Positions 36,101 through 44,731 of a DNA stretch of 64,000 nucleotides are shown here, one piece after another (the first letter of the stretch is position 1; every line of letters starts with the position of its first letter). The notes under the pieces are model-generated. The model was not told the DNA's origin. It was given only the letters and a program-made list of their open reading frames with translations, and did no database searches. The stretch is from the NCBI GenBank assembly GCA_020403045.1, contig JADBYK010000053.1, positions 1 through 64,000 of the forward strand, in the 5' to 3' direction. The DNA is from Cytophagales bacterium (GTDB lineage: Bacteria > Bacteroidota > Bacteroidia > Cytophagales > Cyclobacteriaceae). A program made the translations under genes and the position numbers.

Positions 36101-36416
36101 CCGGGTGCCAGGTTAGTCGCTGTGGCTGGCCTCCCTCTGTGGGAATCAGATACACATCCGTATTTCCATCGTACTGTCCGGTAAAAGCAATCTGTTTTCC
36201 ATCCGGAGAAAAGTGTGGATTGCTCTCTTGACCCTCGTTACTGGTGAGTCTTCGCGCTTCACCACCGTCCTTGGCAACGATCCACAGATCGTTGGCGTAA
36301 ACAAAAACAACTTGTGTGCTACTTAGTGTTGGCTGTCTAAGCAGTTGTGTGCCTTGGGAAAAAGCAGTAGTGATAAAACATATTCCCAATACGAAAACAG
36401 AGACGAGTTTCTTCAT
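33159..36416 (-). CDS. Tricorn-like S41 family protease
   Basis: This 1085-aa exported protein has a signal peptide (MKKLVSVFVLGICFITTAFSQ). WD40/TolB-like propeller repeats follow, such as ESNPHFSPDGKQIAFTGQYDG and SPVWAPNGKKIAWFSDASGEYQ. A PDZ-like region comes next (ISAGDYLLEVNGQAVT, near residue 840), then a C-terminal S41 peptidase domain. The catalytic Ser is in LINERAGSGGDLLPYLF. Tricorn proteases degrade peptides released by other proteases. ATG at 36416 is chosen for the signal peptide; an upstream ATG at 36524 would overlap the small gene and precede the signal. A palindrome-encoded NLPSGKAGK lies near residue 552. Confidence 0.9.
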   Translation of the reverse strand: MKKLVSVFVLGICFITTAFSQGTQLLRQPTLSSTQVVFVYANDLWIVAKDGGEARRLTSNEGQESNPHFSPDGKQIAFTGQYDGNTDVYLIPTEGGQPQRLTWHPGADNVTGWTPDGEAILFASARAGVPTLESKIYKISSKGGMEEALEIPRAVAGEISEDGKYLAYQQIGFWDPEWRNYRGGQAKPIWIVDLKNFSLKSTPQTDNERHTDPVWMDGVVYFLSERDYANNIWSFNPTTNELKQQTFHTDFDVKSLDAAGGQIVYEQGGYLSVFTPASSVGKRIVVNVRGDFHWARERWEEVKPASLTNASLSPTGQRALFEYRGEIFTAPKEKGDWRNISRNSAAADRSPVWAPNGKKIAWFSDASGEYQLMIGDQEGLEKPKAIALQNPTFFFKPTWSPDSKYISFTDTDYNLWYVDVATGQSKKADTERFAHPNRSLNPIWSPDSKWISYSRLLDNHFKVIKVHNVETGQTLQLTDGMADAISPVWDVNGKYLYFLGSTNYGLNSGWLDMSSYERPVTRALYVIVLSKSDASPIAPRSDEEKDKPKEENLPSGKAGKDTAPPIVKIDMDGISNRILAIDIPLRNYTALYGGPDGYLFYTESVVNQTGLTLSRYNFKERKGEVILSPVNDVAFSEDRKSILYRSNGTWGILGASDSNKKIGDGKLESVASIKLKINPMEEWKQIFKEGWRYQRDFLYVSNVHGAPWNDIYKWYSPWIEHVRHRTDLNYVIDILGGEVAVGHSYTSGGDFPNIENVPVGLLGADFEKENGLYRFKKVYLGESWNPDVKAPLREPGISISAGDYLLEVNGQAVTTSTNLYKYFEATANRQTVLKVSSKSTGEAPRTVTVIPVENENQLRSFDWIEGNRRKVDELSNGKLAYVYIPNTGNPGYTYFNRYYFSQQDKKGAIIDERNNGGGSAADYMVDIMSRQLHGYFNSKASDHRPFLTPNAGIFGPKVMLINERAGSGGDLLPYLFNKMKIGPLVGTKTWGGLVGTWDTPPFVDGGRMVAPRGGFYDVNGEWAVEGVGISPDIEVHQTPAEVIKGGDPQLERAVEEALKLLKTQGVEIKPEPPAPIKYKRPLKKK
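34741..34761. repeat. In-frame palindromic insert in the tricorn-like gene
   Basis: CCTGCCTT-GCCGG-AAGGCAGG is a perfect 8-bp inverted repeat with a 5-nt centre. On the coding strand it reads NLPSGKAGK, matching the NLPTGQAGG insert of the propeller gene in sequence and in reading frame. Confidence 0.6.
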
Positions 36417-36496
36417 TTGAAATAGAATTTTGAAAGGCGAATGTAAACGGTGGGGCTGAGTAATCTGATACCGCTCACGGAAAAGAGCTAGCCATT

Positions 36497-36643
36497 TTAG
36501 GCCAATGAATTCAGTGTCACCCAATAACGGTAGGCTACGATCATCTTTTCGAACTTGCTTAGTTTGGTGATATCTTTTTTACTGTATCGCGGTAAGATAA
36601 CTTTGTTGATCAACGCCAACGTTTTAAAAAGGGATTTCTTCAT
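36497..36643 (-). CDS. Small conserved protein of Cytophagales, 48 aa
   Basis: This 48-aa protein begins MKKSLFKTLALINKVILPRY and ends MIVAYRYWVTLNSLA. I recognise the pattern 'MKKxLFKxLAxINKxxLPxx...WRYYVTxNAL' as a small conserved Bacteroidota protein, sometimes mislabelled SsrA-binding protein. It has no SmpB motif. It starts 9 bp after the stop of the hydrolase gene, suggesting one transcript. Role unknown. Confidence 0.7.
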   Translation of the reverse strand: MKKSLFKTLALINKVILPRYSKKDITKLSKFEKMIVAYRYWVTLNSLA

Positions 36644-36651
36644 GTGCTAAA

Positions 36652-37503
36652 CTATTCAAGTTCTTTCTTAAATAATGCAATGGCACGTGACCAGGCGAGT
36701 TTAGCTGCGACTTCATTATACCTGGTAGGCGCAGTATCGTTATTGAACGCGTGCTGTGCTCCTTCATAAATAAAAATTTCATAACGGGTGCCCGCTGCTT
36801 TCAATGCAGCTTCATAGGCTGGAATGCCGGCATTGATTCGCTCATCTAGGCCACCATAATGTGCTTGAACAAAGGCCTTGATTTTGGGCACGTCAGCTGC
36901 TTCTGGCTGTCGACCATAAAATGGAACAGCTACCTTCAGATCAGACATGGCCACGGCCAACTGATTAGCTAAAGCTCCTCCCCAACAGAAGCCGATGCAG
37001 CCCCATTTTAAGGAGGCATCTTTTCTTGTTTTAGTGTACTCAAATCCCTTGATGAAATTGTTCAAGTTTTTTGCTGCGTCCAATTTGCCAAATAGTTCTC
37101 TGGCTTTGTCGGCATCTGCAGGGGTGCCACCTTGAGCAGACAACGCATCAGGCGCAATGGCCAAAAATCCTTCTAATGCCAACCGTCTGGTCACATCTTC
37201 AATATGCGGATTGAGTCCTCTGTTTTCATGGATGACCATGACAACCGGGTACTTCTTTTTTTTCTTTGGTCGTGCTACGTAGGCTTTCATTTCGCCATCT
37301 ACTCCGGGGTAGCCCACATGTTCGGTAAATAGTTGGTTCTCCTCAACGGTTTGAGCATGTGCATAATTCACTTCCAGCAAAGGCAGCACAGACAATGCCG
37401 CTGCCGTACTACCCGTTAGTTGCACAAGCTTCTTCAGAAATGTCAACCGTGTTAGCGGCTTATGTGTGTACTCGTCAAAGAGATTAATGATGCGCTGATC
37501 CAT
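36652..37503 (-). CDS. Dienelactone hydrolase family protein, exported
   Basis: This 283-aa protein has an N-terminal leader with a hydrophobic stretch ending LEVNYAHAQ, so it is likely exported (no twin-Arg pair seen). The hydrolase core has VMVIHENRGLNPHIEDVTRRL, nucleophile Cys in CIGFCWGGAL, Asp in HYGGLDERI and His in GAQHAFNND. The Cys-Asp-His set is typical of dienelactone hydrolases, which open lactone or carboxymethylenebutenolide rings. The real substrate is unknown. It lies 3 bp after the propeller sensor gene. Confidence 0.88.
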   Translation of the reverse strand: MDQRIINLFDEYTHKPLTRLTFLKKLVQLTGSTAAALSVLPLLEVNYAHAQTVEENQLFTEHVGYPGVDGEMKAYVARPKKKKKYPVVMVIHENRGLNPHIEDVTRRLALEGFLAIAPDALSAQGGTPADADKARELFGKLDAAKNLNNFIKGFEYTKTRKDASLKWGCIGFCWGGALANQLAVAMSDLKVAVPFYGRQPEAADVPKIKAFVQAHYGGLDERINAGIPAYEAALKAAGTRYEIFIYEGAQHAFNNDTAPTRYNEVAAKLAWSRAIALFKKELE

Positions 37504-37506
37504 AGA

Positions 37507-40077
37507 TTAATTGGTTATTGATTTGTTTCGCCACAGTCTGATTTGATATTTTCCCAATGCGGCAGCTTGCATAAATTTTCGAAAATATAATTCGATTGGA
37601 AAAACCAATAAAGCGATTACAACCTGGATGAAGAACTGAACAACTGGACTGCTCTTTACAACAATAATTGAATTAATGATGGTGCTTATGAATTGTATAA
37701 AGATTATTACTGTAAGTAAAGATAAAATTTCACTCAGGTACCTGTACTTTGAATTGGCAACAGTAAGTTTAACAGACAGGAAGACAAGTATTCCAAAAAA
37801 CAAAAACTCTAGCGCGTAAAACCACCATCTTTTCCAATAAGGTGGTAAAACCTCAAATGGAATGGTTTCAATCTTTGATTCATTTCCTAACAAATCTCGT
37901 GATTGAATTGCTATTTGATAATTGCCAGGAGGAAGGAATGGGAAACTCGCAATGTGGTTTGTGTTTGACCAACTTGTCCAGGTATTGGATAGTCCCTTTA
38001 CCTGATACCGATATTGCATGGCATAACTGCTGACATAGTCGGGTTGGATGAAATCAAAAGAGAGTTCGTTTTCCGGCTGTTCCAGAGTTACCCTTTTGCC
38101 TTTTGTTATGTTTATGTCTTGACCCTTAACTTGCCTAAGTACGAGGGGATAGTGCACATCATCGTTTGAGTTCACACTGTTGCTAAATTTATAAAGTTCG
38201 TTGTTGGCGGTAATCACCCAAAGACTTTGGCTATTCTCAGCGGGAGCTAGAAAACGCAAATTTGGAAAAAGACCCAGCCACTCTAGATTTACTGATTTCA
38301 AACGCTTGTCTACTGTTCGCCATTTGCTGCCATCATTGAACCAAAAATAACCTGCGGAGGCAAAATATCGATGTGGACCCGGCAAGGAATCGTACCGAAT
38401 AAAAGAATTCTTGTGGTCGAAAATTTTAAACTTCTCCGAGGCCGCCAGATAAACTTCATTTCCATAAGCAACCCCCACCATCTCATCAAGCGATGGATTA
38501 GCAATGGGAAAAACAGAAGCGTCAGTTATTTTTCCGTCAATTGTTTCCAGTCGGTATACGGCCGTTCTGCCACAGAGCCAGACGTTGTCGAGGTTATCTT
38601 CAAACGCGTAATTAATCTGATCGGCTAAGGTGTCCAATAAATTTGTTTCGATCCACCCGGAAGCGCTGCGGGCAAGCGTCTTTACCTGATTCTGAGACGT
38701 GCCAATTAAGAGTTGTTGGAGAGCCGTTGAAAAGAAAATGGTTCTTACCGGTCCGCCAGCAATTGATCTTGCCTTTCCTTCGTCTACCTCAAAGACCCCA
38801 GCCAGACCCGAGGCAATTAATTTTTCTTTGATCTCGATTAGTTGTATAATCTTTCCCTCAATGCCAGCTACTTTTTTATAAGCGTAGCCAAGGTGTTTAA
38901 TGATTTTAGATTCGTAGGTTGGTTTTGATGATTTAGTTTTGGTCACCTCTTTTTTTCGTAGAAAGCCAAAGAGGCTTTTTCTCCGTGGTTGACTATTCTG
39001 TATAACTTCTATCGATTTTGTTGCTACCGATAACTCTTTTGCAAGTCGATAAAGCCCCGTTGTTGTACCTACATAAGTCTGGCCATTTACCGACTGAACA
39101 CATAACAGATTTCCATTAAGGCCTGGGAAATGATTATACGATTTGAATGGCAAGGTGGGGGCAATTCGGGTAAACCCATATTCGTGCGCGACCCAAACCC
39201 CACCACTGTGATCGGGCATTAAGGCAAAAACCTCGTTGTCAGGAAGACCGGTGCTGAAGTCCAAATGATCTATGGTGACACCTGTGTTTGTGTCTACTAG
39301 AATGACTCCACCCAACAACGTGCCTAAAGCGACCTGATGTTCGTTGATCCATACTCCGGCCACCAATACATTTTGCTTCACAAATCCAGCATCATTAAAT
39401 TTTAGAGGTGCCGCTGGCGACTTTGGACTCATTAAATAAACTTCTCCCAATTCTGTGCCGATGATTAGGTTTCCGGTTATGCTGTAGGTCGAACAAAAAA
39501 TCAGTTCTGAAGTGGCTGGAAGAGCTACTTCTGCCTTTACCAATAAATTATTTTTAAGTTGAAGCAGCGTTTGATCCTCTACTTTTACAAAAATCGTTTC
39601 GAATGCCTCAATTAACCCGGCAAATAAACTTGAAGGCTCTGCCGTGATTTCAAAATCAATTTTTCCAGCCGATACTGCAAACAGCGATTTTTCGCTGCAA
39701 GCATAAACATGGTCTTTTGAAACAGCACTGGAAAAAACAGGTTGAGAAAAAATAGATTGATAAACACGCTGACTGCCTTTCTGAACCAATACCCCAAATC
39801 CAAAAACGCCCCCCACATAAACCTCTTCCTGAAGAATCGATAACGTGTAAACTGCTCCGGGGGTAGCAATAAGCTGCCAATTCTTACCGTCAAATTCCAA
39901 TACACCCTTCTTGTTAGAAAAATAAATTAACCCACGGCCATCTTGCACCATTCCATTGCTGTGGTAGTCGATCCGCTCATCGCTGGGGGAGAAGTGAGTT
40001 AAGAAGGAGTTCCCCGTTTGCGCAAACGAAGAACACCAAAGCAGAAAAGTTGAAAAGGTCAGTAAACTTCTCGCCAT
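37507..40077 (-). CDS. Two-component-regulator propeller protein with triple-Tyr domain and membrane tail
   Basis: This 856-aa protein has a signal peptide (MARSLLTFSTFLLWCSSFAQ) and reg_prop-type propeller blades (MVQDGRGLIYFSNKKGVLEFDGKNWQ, then MPDHSGGVWVAHEYGFTRIAP). A YYY domain follows (ISYRYQVKGLSNTWTSWS-type strand near residue 700, then GNYQIAIQSRDLLGN). Three or so membrane helices (about 755-840) end it. Kinase or DNA-binding output domains common after this architecture are absent. It may sense glycans or other outer signals and pass them to a separate partner. Starts at 40092 and 40077 are both possible. Confidence 0.78.
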   Translation of the reverse strand: MARSLLTFSTFLLWCSSFAQTGNSFLTHFSPSDERIDYHSNGMVQDGRGLIYFSNKKGVLEFDGKNWQLIATPGAVYTLSILQEEVYVGGVFGFGVLVQKGSQRVYQSIFSQPVFSSAVSKDHVYACSEKSLFAVSAGKIDFEITAEPSSLFAGLIEAFETIFVKVEDQTLLQLKNNLLVKAEVALPATSELIFCSTYSITGNLIIGTELGEVYLMSPKSPAAPLKFNDAGFVKQNVLVAGVWINEHQVALGTLLGGVILVDTNTGVTIDHLDFSTGLPDNEVFALMPDHSGGVWVAHEYGFTRIAPTLPFKSYNHFPGLNGNLLCVQSVNGQTYVGTTTGLYRLAKELSVATKSIEVIQNSQPRRKSLFGFLRKKEVTKTKSSKPTYESKIIKHLGYAYKKVAGIEGKIIQLIEIKEKLIASGLAGVFEVDEGKARSIAGGPVRTIFFSTALQQLLIGTSQNQVKTLARSASGWIETNLLDTLADQINYAFEDNLDNVWLCGRTAVYRLETIDGKITDASVFPIANPSLDEMVGVAYGNEVYLAASEKFKIFDHKNSFIRYDSLPGPHRYFASAGYFWFNDGSKWRTVDKRLKSVNLEWLGLFPNLRFLAPAENSQSLWVITANNELYKFSNSVNSNDDVHYPLVLRQVKGQDINITKGKRVTLEQPENELSFDFIQPDYVSSYAMQYRYQVKGLSNTWTSWSNTNHIASFPFLPPGNYQIAIQSRDLLGNESKIETIPFEVLPPYWKRWWFYALEFLFFGILVFLSVKLTVANSKYRYLSEILSLLTVIIFIQFISTIINSIIVVKSSPVVQFFIQVVIALLVFPIELYFRKFMQAAALGKYQIRLWRNKSITN

Positions 40078-40113
40078 TTTTAATTTTAGCATTTATCAAA
40101 AATACAAGAATTG

Positions 40114-42204
40114 TCAACTTATTCTACTCCAATTTACAGCCGACTTCTTGATTGATTCAATTTGTTGCAGAATCATGCGGTTTTCAGCCTGTTGAAGAAG
40201 TGGATCACTAGCTAGAATAGTTTGAGCTGCAACACGTGCAGTTTTTAAGAGTTCTCCATCTTTACCAAGGTCTGCAATCAATAAATCCAGCGCTCCGCTC
40301 TGTTGAGTGCCCATCAAATCGCCAGGCCCTCTTAGCTTCAAATCAGTCTCCGCTATTTCAAATCCATTGTTGGTTCGCACCATTGTTTCAATACGTGTTT
40401 TCGATTCACTGCTCAGTTTATGATCGGTCATCAAAATGCAAAATGATTGTTCAGCACCACGACCCACACGGCCCCTCAATTGGTGCAATTGGGATAGTCC
40501 AAAGCGTTGTGCGCTTTCGACAATCATAACACTGGCATTGGGGACATCAACACCCACTTCAATCACCGTTGTGGCCACCATTATTTTCGTTTCGCCCTTT
40601 GCAAACCTCGCCATTTCAAAATCTTTTGCCTCGGGCTTCATCTGGCCGTGCAGAATACTGATGGGTATTTCGGGGAAGGCTCTTGAAATACTTTCGTATC
40701 CATCCATCAAGTGTTTTAAATCTAGTTTTTCAGACTCTTCAATGAGAGGATATACAACATACACTTGTCGCCCCACCTCAATTTGAGTTTTGATAAAACC
40801 ATTCACTTGTAGTCGGTGTGAATCAAACTGATGAGTTGTTTTGATAGGCTTCCGGCCCTTTGGCAATTCATCAATAACTGATATTTCTAAGTCGCCATAT
40901 AAAGTCATTGCCAACGTCCTGGGAATTGGCGTTGCCGTCATGACCAAAACATGTGGGTAAAAATTTGAATTCTTCTGCCATAGTTTGGAGCGCTGGGCTA
41001 CACCAAAACGATGTTGCTCGTCAATGATTGCCAGTCCTAATTTATTAAACTTTACTTCCTCCTCCAGAAGAGCGTGGGTACCAATCAATATTTTTAAAGA
41101 ACCGTCAGCCAGTTGTTCGTGTATCGGTTTTCGCGCGCTTTTCTTAACAGAGCCTGTCAGTAACGCGATCGATATGTTCATCTTATCCGCATACTTCTTC
41201 AAGTTTGCATAGTGTTGTTGCGCGAGAATTTCTGTGGGCGCCATTAGTGCAGCCTGGGCATCGCCACCAATGGCTAACAAAATAGAAATAAATCCAACAA
41301 TCGTTTTCCCGCTGCCCACATCACCCTGAAGCAATCGATTCATTTGCTTTCCCGATTTCATATCAGAATAGATCTCTCGCACTACTTTTTTTTGCGCCTC
41401 TGTTAGATCAAAGGGTAAATGCTCTTTATAAAAGCGAGTAAGGATGGATGTATCGCCAAAAACTATTCCTTTAAATTTTTCCTCACGTACCAACTTCATT
41501 TTGATGAGCCGAAGCTGAATAAAAAATAGTTCTTCGAACTTAAGTCTTCGTTGCGCCCGCTCGAGCCATTCTAAGCTTTTTGGGAAGTGGATATTGATAA
41601 GTGCTTCCTTTTTACTAATAAATGAGTGTTGTTGGAGTATTGCGGCAGGCAGCGTTTCGCGAATGTGACTAATGGCGCCTTTGATAACATCTTGTTGCAG
41701 CTTTATGATGAACTTGTTGTCGATGTATCGATTTCGCAGTTTTTCACTTAGTGGATAAACGGGTTGAAGATACCCACCTTTCTCATTTTTTTCTGTGAGT
41801 AATTCAATCTCCGGGTGCGCGATCGATAACTTGCTTCCATATCTTGAGGGTTTGCCAAAAACCACATAGTCAACGTTGGGTTTTAGTTTTTGCATCGCCC
41901 AATTGATACCCTGAAACCAAACGAGTTCAAGTTCTCCTTTATCATCAGAAAGATAAGCCACAAGCCTTCTTTTAAATTTGTCACCAATGAGTTCGACATC
42001 GGAAATCTTTCCTTTCATTTGTACGAACGGCATCAACTCATTCACTTCACTAATGCGATAAAAACGGGTTCGGTCTTCGTAGCGAAAAGGATAATGTTGG
42101 ATCAGATCTCCAAACGTAAACAACTTAAGTTCTTTTTGAAGCAAAGCAGCACGCTGGGGGCCTACGCCCTTGAGAAATTCTAATGAAGTATCAAAGAAAG
42201 ACAT
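40114..42204 (-). CDS. recG: ATP-dependent DNA helicase RecG
   Basis: This 696-aa protein remodels stalled forks and Holliday junctions. The wedge/OB domain is at the N-terminus (FLKGVGPQRAALLQKEL, then LIQHYPFRYEDRT). Walker A is LLQGDVGSGKTIVG, motif II is IIDEQHRFGV (DEQH), and motif VI is HQLRGRVGRGAEQS. Length matches RecG. It lies 23 bp after the toxin gene on the same strand. Confidence 0.96.
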   Translation of the reverse strand: MSFFDTSLEFLKGVGPQRAALLQKELKLFTFGDLIQHYPFRYEDRTRFYRISEVNELMPFVQMKGKISDVELIGDKFKRRLVAYLSDDKGELELVWFQGINWAMQKLKPNVDYVVFGKPSRYGSKLSIAHPEIELLTEKNEKGGYLQPVYPLSEKLRNRYIDNKFIIKLQQDVIKGAISHIRETLPAAILQQHSFISKKEALINIHFPKSLEWLERAQRRLKFEELFFIQLRLIKMKLVREEKFKGIVFGDTSILTRFYKEHLPFDLTEAQKKVVREIYSDMKSGKQMNRLLQGDVGSGKTIVGFISILLAIGGDAQAALMAPTEILAQQHYANLKKYADKMNISIALLTGSVKKSARKPIHEQLADGSLKILIGTHALLEEEVKFNKLGLAIIDEQHRFGVAQRSKLWQKNSNFYPHVLVMTATPIPRTLAMTLYGDLEISVIDELPKGRKPIKTTHQFDSHRLQVNGFIKTQIEVGRQVYVVYPLIEESEKLDLKHLMDGYESISRAFPEIPISILHGQMKPEAKDFEMARFAKGETKIMVATTVIEVGVDVPNASVMIVESAQRFGLSQLHQLRGRVGRGAEQSFCILMTDHKLSSESKTRIETMVRTNNGFEIAETDLKLRGPGDLMGTQQSGALDLLIADLGKDGELLKTARVAAQTILASDPLLQQAENRMILQQIESIKKSAVNWSRIS

Positions 42205-42227
42205 TTGTTGAAATTGCCAATAGGTTA

Positions 42228-42536
42228 CTATTCTTCGAATAGTGGATTGTTGGATAGCAACCTGCTCTTATGATGAACAGTTAAAATATCAATTCTGCCG
42301 GAAGAAATTACTCGGTAAACAATTCGGTAATTCCCCTCGACCAATTGCCTAATGGATTTGGATCCAATTTCCGGTACTATTCTTCCAATCTCAGGCTGGG
42401 TTTCTAATATTTTCACCCTTTCAAAAAAACGCTCTGTTTGAAGAAGTGCATAATATTGAGAATCGTTGGCGATGAACCCCGCTATATTCTCGATGTCGTC
42501 AAGAGAAAGCGAGGTCCAGTTTACTTCAACAGCCAT
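42228..42536 (-). CDS. RelE/ParE-family toxin
   Basis: This 102-aa protein has WTSLSLDDIENIAGFIANDSQ, ILETQPEIGRIVPEIG, IRQLVEGNYRIVYRV and ILTVHHKSRLL, the typical RelE/ParE fold signatures. The ending HHKSRLL matches ParE-like toxins more than RelE. The target (gyrase or ribosome) cannot be decided. Its start overlaps the 3' end of the partner gene by 16 bp, which is common for toxin-antitoxin operons. Confidence 0.85.
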   Translation of the reverse strand: MAVEVNWTSLSLDDIENIAGFIANDSQYYALLQTERFFERVKILETQPEIGRIVPEIGSKSIRQLVEGNYRIVYRVISSGRIDILTVHHKSRLLSNNPLFEE

Positions 42537-42718
42537 TTTTTGAGCTTCTCTCTTGCTTGTTGGGTAGAATGAACCTGACCTAGCTTCGATTGCTCCATCC
42601 CAATCTCAATTTTCTGTAAAAGAATAATCCTTTCAAAAAGATCCTCAATCGAAAATGAATCAGGCAATTCCCTAATAGTTTCTATCAGTTTTTCTTTGGT
42701 GAGTGTCATCGTATTCAA
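42521..42718 (-). CDS. Antitoxin partner of the RelE/ParE toxin
   Basis: This 65-aa protein is MTLTKEKLIETIRELPDSF followed by IEDLFERIILLQKIEIGMEQS and a helical tail. It lacks a clear DNA-binding fold but matches small antitoxins of the 'addiction module' type that wrap the toxin. It precedes and overlaps the toxin gene. ATG at 42718 or at 42709 could be used. Confidence 0.75.
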   Translation of the reverse strand: MNTMTLTKEKLIETIRELPDSFSIEDLFERIILLQKIEIGMEQSKLGQVHSTQQAREKLKKWLLK

Positions 42719-42770
42719 AAATAAAGAAAATTTATTTCTATAGCCTTATTTCTATATCCCAATTGCCAAA

Positions 42771-43373
42771 TCAGCGAATTGGGTTCCACTTTAAAGTGTT
42801 AATCAAATGCATGGCCTCTTTTTTCATGAAGTCAATGGCAGGAGCCAGGGAGTCGTTCTGAACTTTTGTATTGAAGTACAGCGCCCCACGAAGAAAGTTT
42901 GTACTAGAGTCTGTCATGGTAAATTGAAACTGACTGGGCACTTCACCACTGATTTCTGCAATCAAGGCCGTCTTTCCCAGTGGTGTCACTACCTTCACCT
43001 CATCAATGCCATACGCTTTAATTTGTTGTTTCGAAGTAAGTCGATAGGCATCATTCAGTAATTCCTTCAGCAGCGCATCTCGGTTTTTAATTCGCTTGTA
43101 GGTGATGTGGATATTTGCCTTCAAAGTGGGGTAATAAATTTCAATCCAAAATTTCTCATTCATCCATGAGGTGTCACGCAGCAGTTTGGCTGAGGTAGAG
43201 TACTCAAATTGGTAGGGCAGTGAATCGGGCAGTGCGCGGTACTTCTCCTCCGGCAACAAAAGCCGATTGTATCCCTTTGGTTTGGGTTGATAATTTTTTA
43301 CGCACGAAAAAAGAAACAAACACCCTAGGAGGATCAGCAAAACAGAAAGAACAAAAGGCCTATTCATCTTCAT
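42771..43373 (-). CDS. gldD: Gliding motility lipoprotein GldD
   Basis: This 200-aa protein has a lipoprotein signal (VLLILLGCLFLFSC) and KPKGYNRLLLPEEKYRALPDSLPYQFEYST, then WIEIYYPTLKANIHITYKRI, the standard GldD body. GldD is needed for gliding and type IX secretion in Flavobacterium johnsoniae. It overlaps the downstream end of gldE by 14 bp, the conserved gldE-gldD order. Confidence 0.93.
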   Translation of the reverse strand: MKMNRPFVLSVLLILLGCLFLFSCVKNYQPKPKGYNRLLLPEEKYRALPDSLPYQFEYSTSAKLLRDTSWMNEKFWIEIYYPTLKANIHITYKRIKNRDALLKELLNDAYRLTSKQQIKAYGIDEVKVVTPLGKTALIAEISGEVPSQFQFTMTDSSTNFLRGALYFNTKVQNDSLAPAIDFMKKEAMHLINTLKWNPIR

Positions 43374-44709
43374 TTGTAACAGGCGAGATAGTAACTTTTA
43401 CCCGGTTGATCTTTCGTTGGTCAACGGTTAAGATCGTAAAAGTGAAGTTCTCAAATTTGATTTGATCACTAATCTTCGGCAATGAGCCATGCAATTCTAA
43501 AATTAGTCCTCCCAACGATTCGCTCTCGCCTTTCACATCATCAAAAAGGGTTGGTGCCACTTTCAACGCCTTACATAGATCGTGAACAGATGTCTTCCCT
43601 TCAAAAATGAAAGTGGCTTCATCTATTTTTTGAAAGTCAAGATTTACTTCATCAAATTCATCGTTAATGTCTCCAATAATCTCTTCAATCAGATCTTCCA
43701 GCGTAACCAGGCCGGAGGTGCCACCATATTCATCCACAACCAACGCCATGTGGACTCGCTTACTTTGAAAATCCTTCAAAAGAGAATCAAGTTTTTTCGT
43801 TTCCGGAACAAAAAATCCTGGCCGCAGTAGTTTTTGCCAGTTGAATTTCTCCGACTCATCCAGAAATGGGAGGAGGTCTTTGATATAGAGTATACCCTGG
43901 ATGTGATCAACAGATTCCTTGTAAACAGGAATGCGCGAAAACCCCGATTTGTTTACCTGCTCCATCAGCTCTTTGAAATTCAGTTCTACATCTACAGCTG
44001 AAATATCCATTCTTGATTTCATGATCCTTCTCACAGTGAGCGTACCAAAGTTTACGATTCCTTTTAAGATGTCTTTTTCTTCCGCACTTGTATTGTTATT
44101 TAGCGTGGTTAAGTCGAGCGCCTGATTTAATTCGTCAACCGTAGTGCTATATCCTTTTTTCTCTATTCTTCGCTCAATGATGTTGCTCATGCTTAGCAGT
44201 GGGAATGAAATAGGGCGCCACACATTTTCCAGTACTTGCCAGGTGCCAGCCATGCGTTTGGCAAATGTCCAGTTGTGGCGAGCGGCATATACTTTAGGAA
44301 TGATTTCGCCAAAAAAAGTAATCGCAAAGGTGGCTCCGAACGTAACCAATCCGACAATTGTCTCCGTTGGCTTGCGAGTTCCTGCCATTTCCCACATAAG
44401 AAAAGTAGAAATGGTGACAACGCCTACATTTACAAAATTATTCATGATCAAAATCGTGGCGAGTAGAAGCCGTGGTTTTTTCAAGAGAATCACGATATTC
44501 TTCTCTGCAGGATCTTCTGATTCTCTGCACTTCTCCAGGTCATCTGCCCGCAATGAAAAAAAGGCAACTTCTGAAGCGGAGATGATGGCGGACATGAATA
44601 GCAAAACGACTATTGCCAAAAAACTAAAAATGTAAAAGTAATTCGGGGCCGATAAGATGTCGGCTAAAATAAAACTGGGAGGCTCTTCTAGAATAGCGGG
44701 CGTTTCCAA
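43360..44709 (-). CDS. gldE: Gliding motility protein GldE (CNNM/CBS transporter-like)
   Basis: This 449-aa membrane protein has a DUF21 domain with four helices (about residues 25-190). A CBS pair (VRRIMKSRMDISAVD and FSRIPVYKESVDHIQGILYIKDLLPFL) and a CorC/HlyC domain (MALVVDEYGGTSGLVTLEDLIEEIIGD) follow. The CNNM fold is linked to Mg2+ export. GldE partners with GldD in gliding; the precise function is unknown. It sits between ssb and gldD as in other gliding Bacteroidota. Confidence 0.92.
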   Translation of the reverse strand: METPAILEEPPSFILADILSAPNYFYIFSFLAIVVLLFMSAIISASEVAFFSLRADDLEKCRESEDPAEKNIVILLKKPRLLLATILIMNNFVNVGVVTISTFLMWEMAGTRKPTETIVGLVTFGATFAITFFGEIIPKVYAARHNWTFAKRMAGTWQVLENVWRPISFPLLSMSNIIERRIEKKGYSTTVDELNQALDLTTLNNNTSAEEKDILKGIVNFGTLTVRRIMKSRMDISAVDVELNFKELMEQVNKSGFSRIPVYKESVDHIQGILYIKDLLPFLDESEKFNWQKLLRPGFFVPETKKLDSLLKDFQSKRVHMALVVDEYGGTSGLVTLEDLIEEIIGDINDEFDEVNLDFQKIDEATFIFEGKTSVHDLCKALKVAPTLFDDVKGESESLGGLILELHGSLPKISDQIKFENFTFTILTVDQRKINRVKVTISPVTNEDE

Positions 44710-44731
44710 GGATCAATAGGTTGATGGGGTG

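Noticed and set aside
36417-36524. Longer N-terminus for the tricorn-like protease starting at 36524.
   Set aside because: It would put the signal peptide in the interior and overlap the conserved 48-aa gene; ATG 36416 gives a normal exported start.
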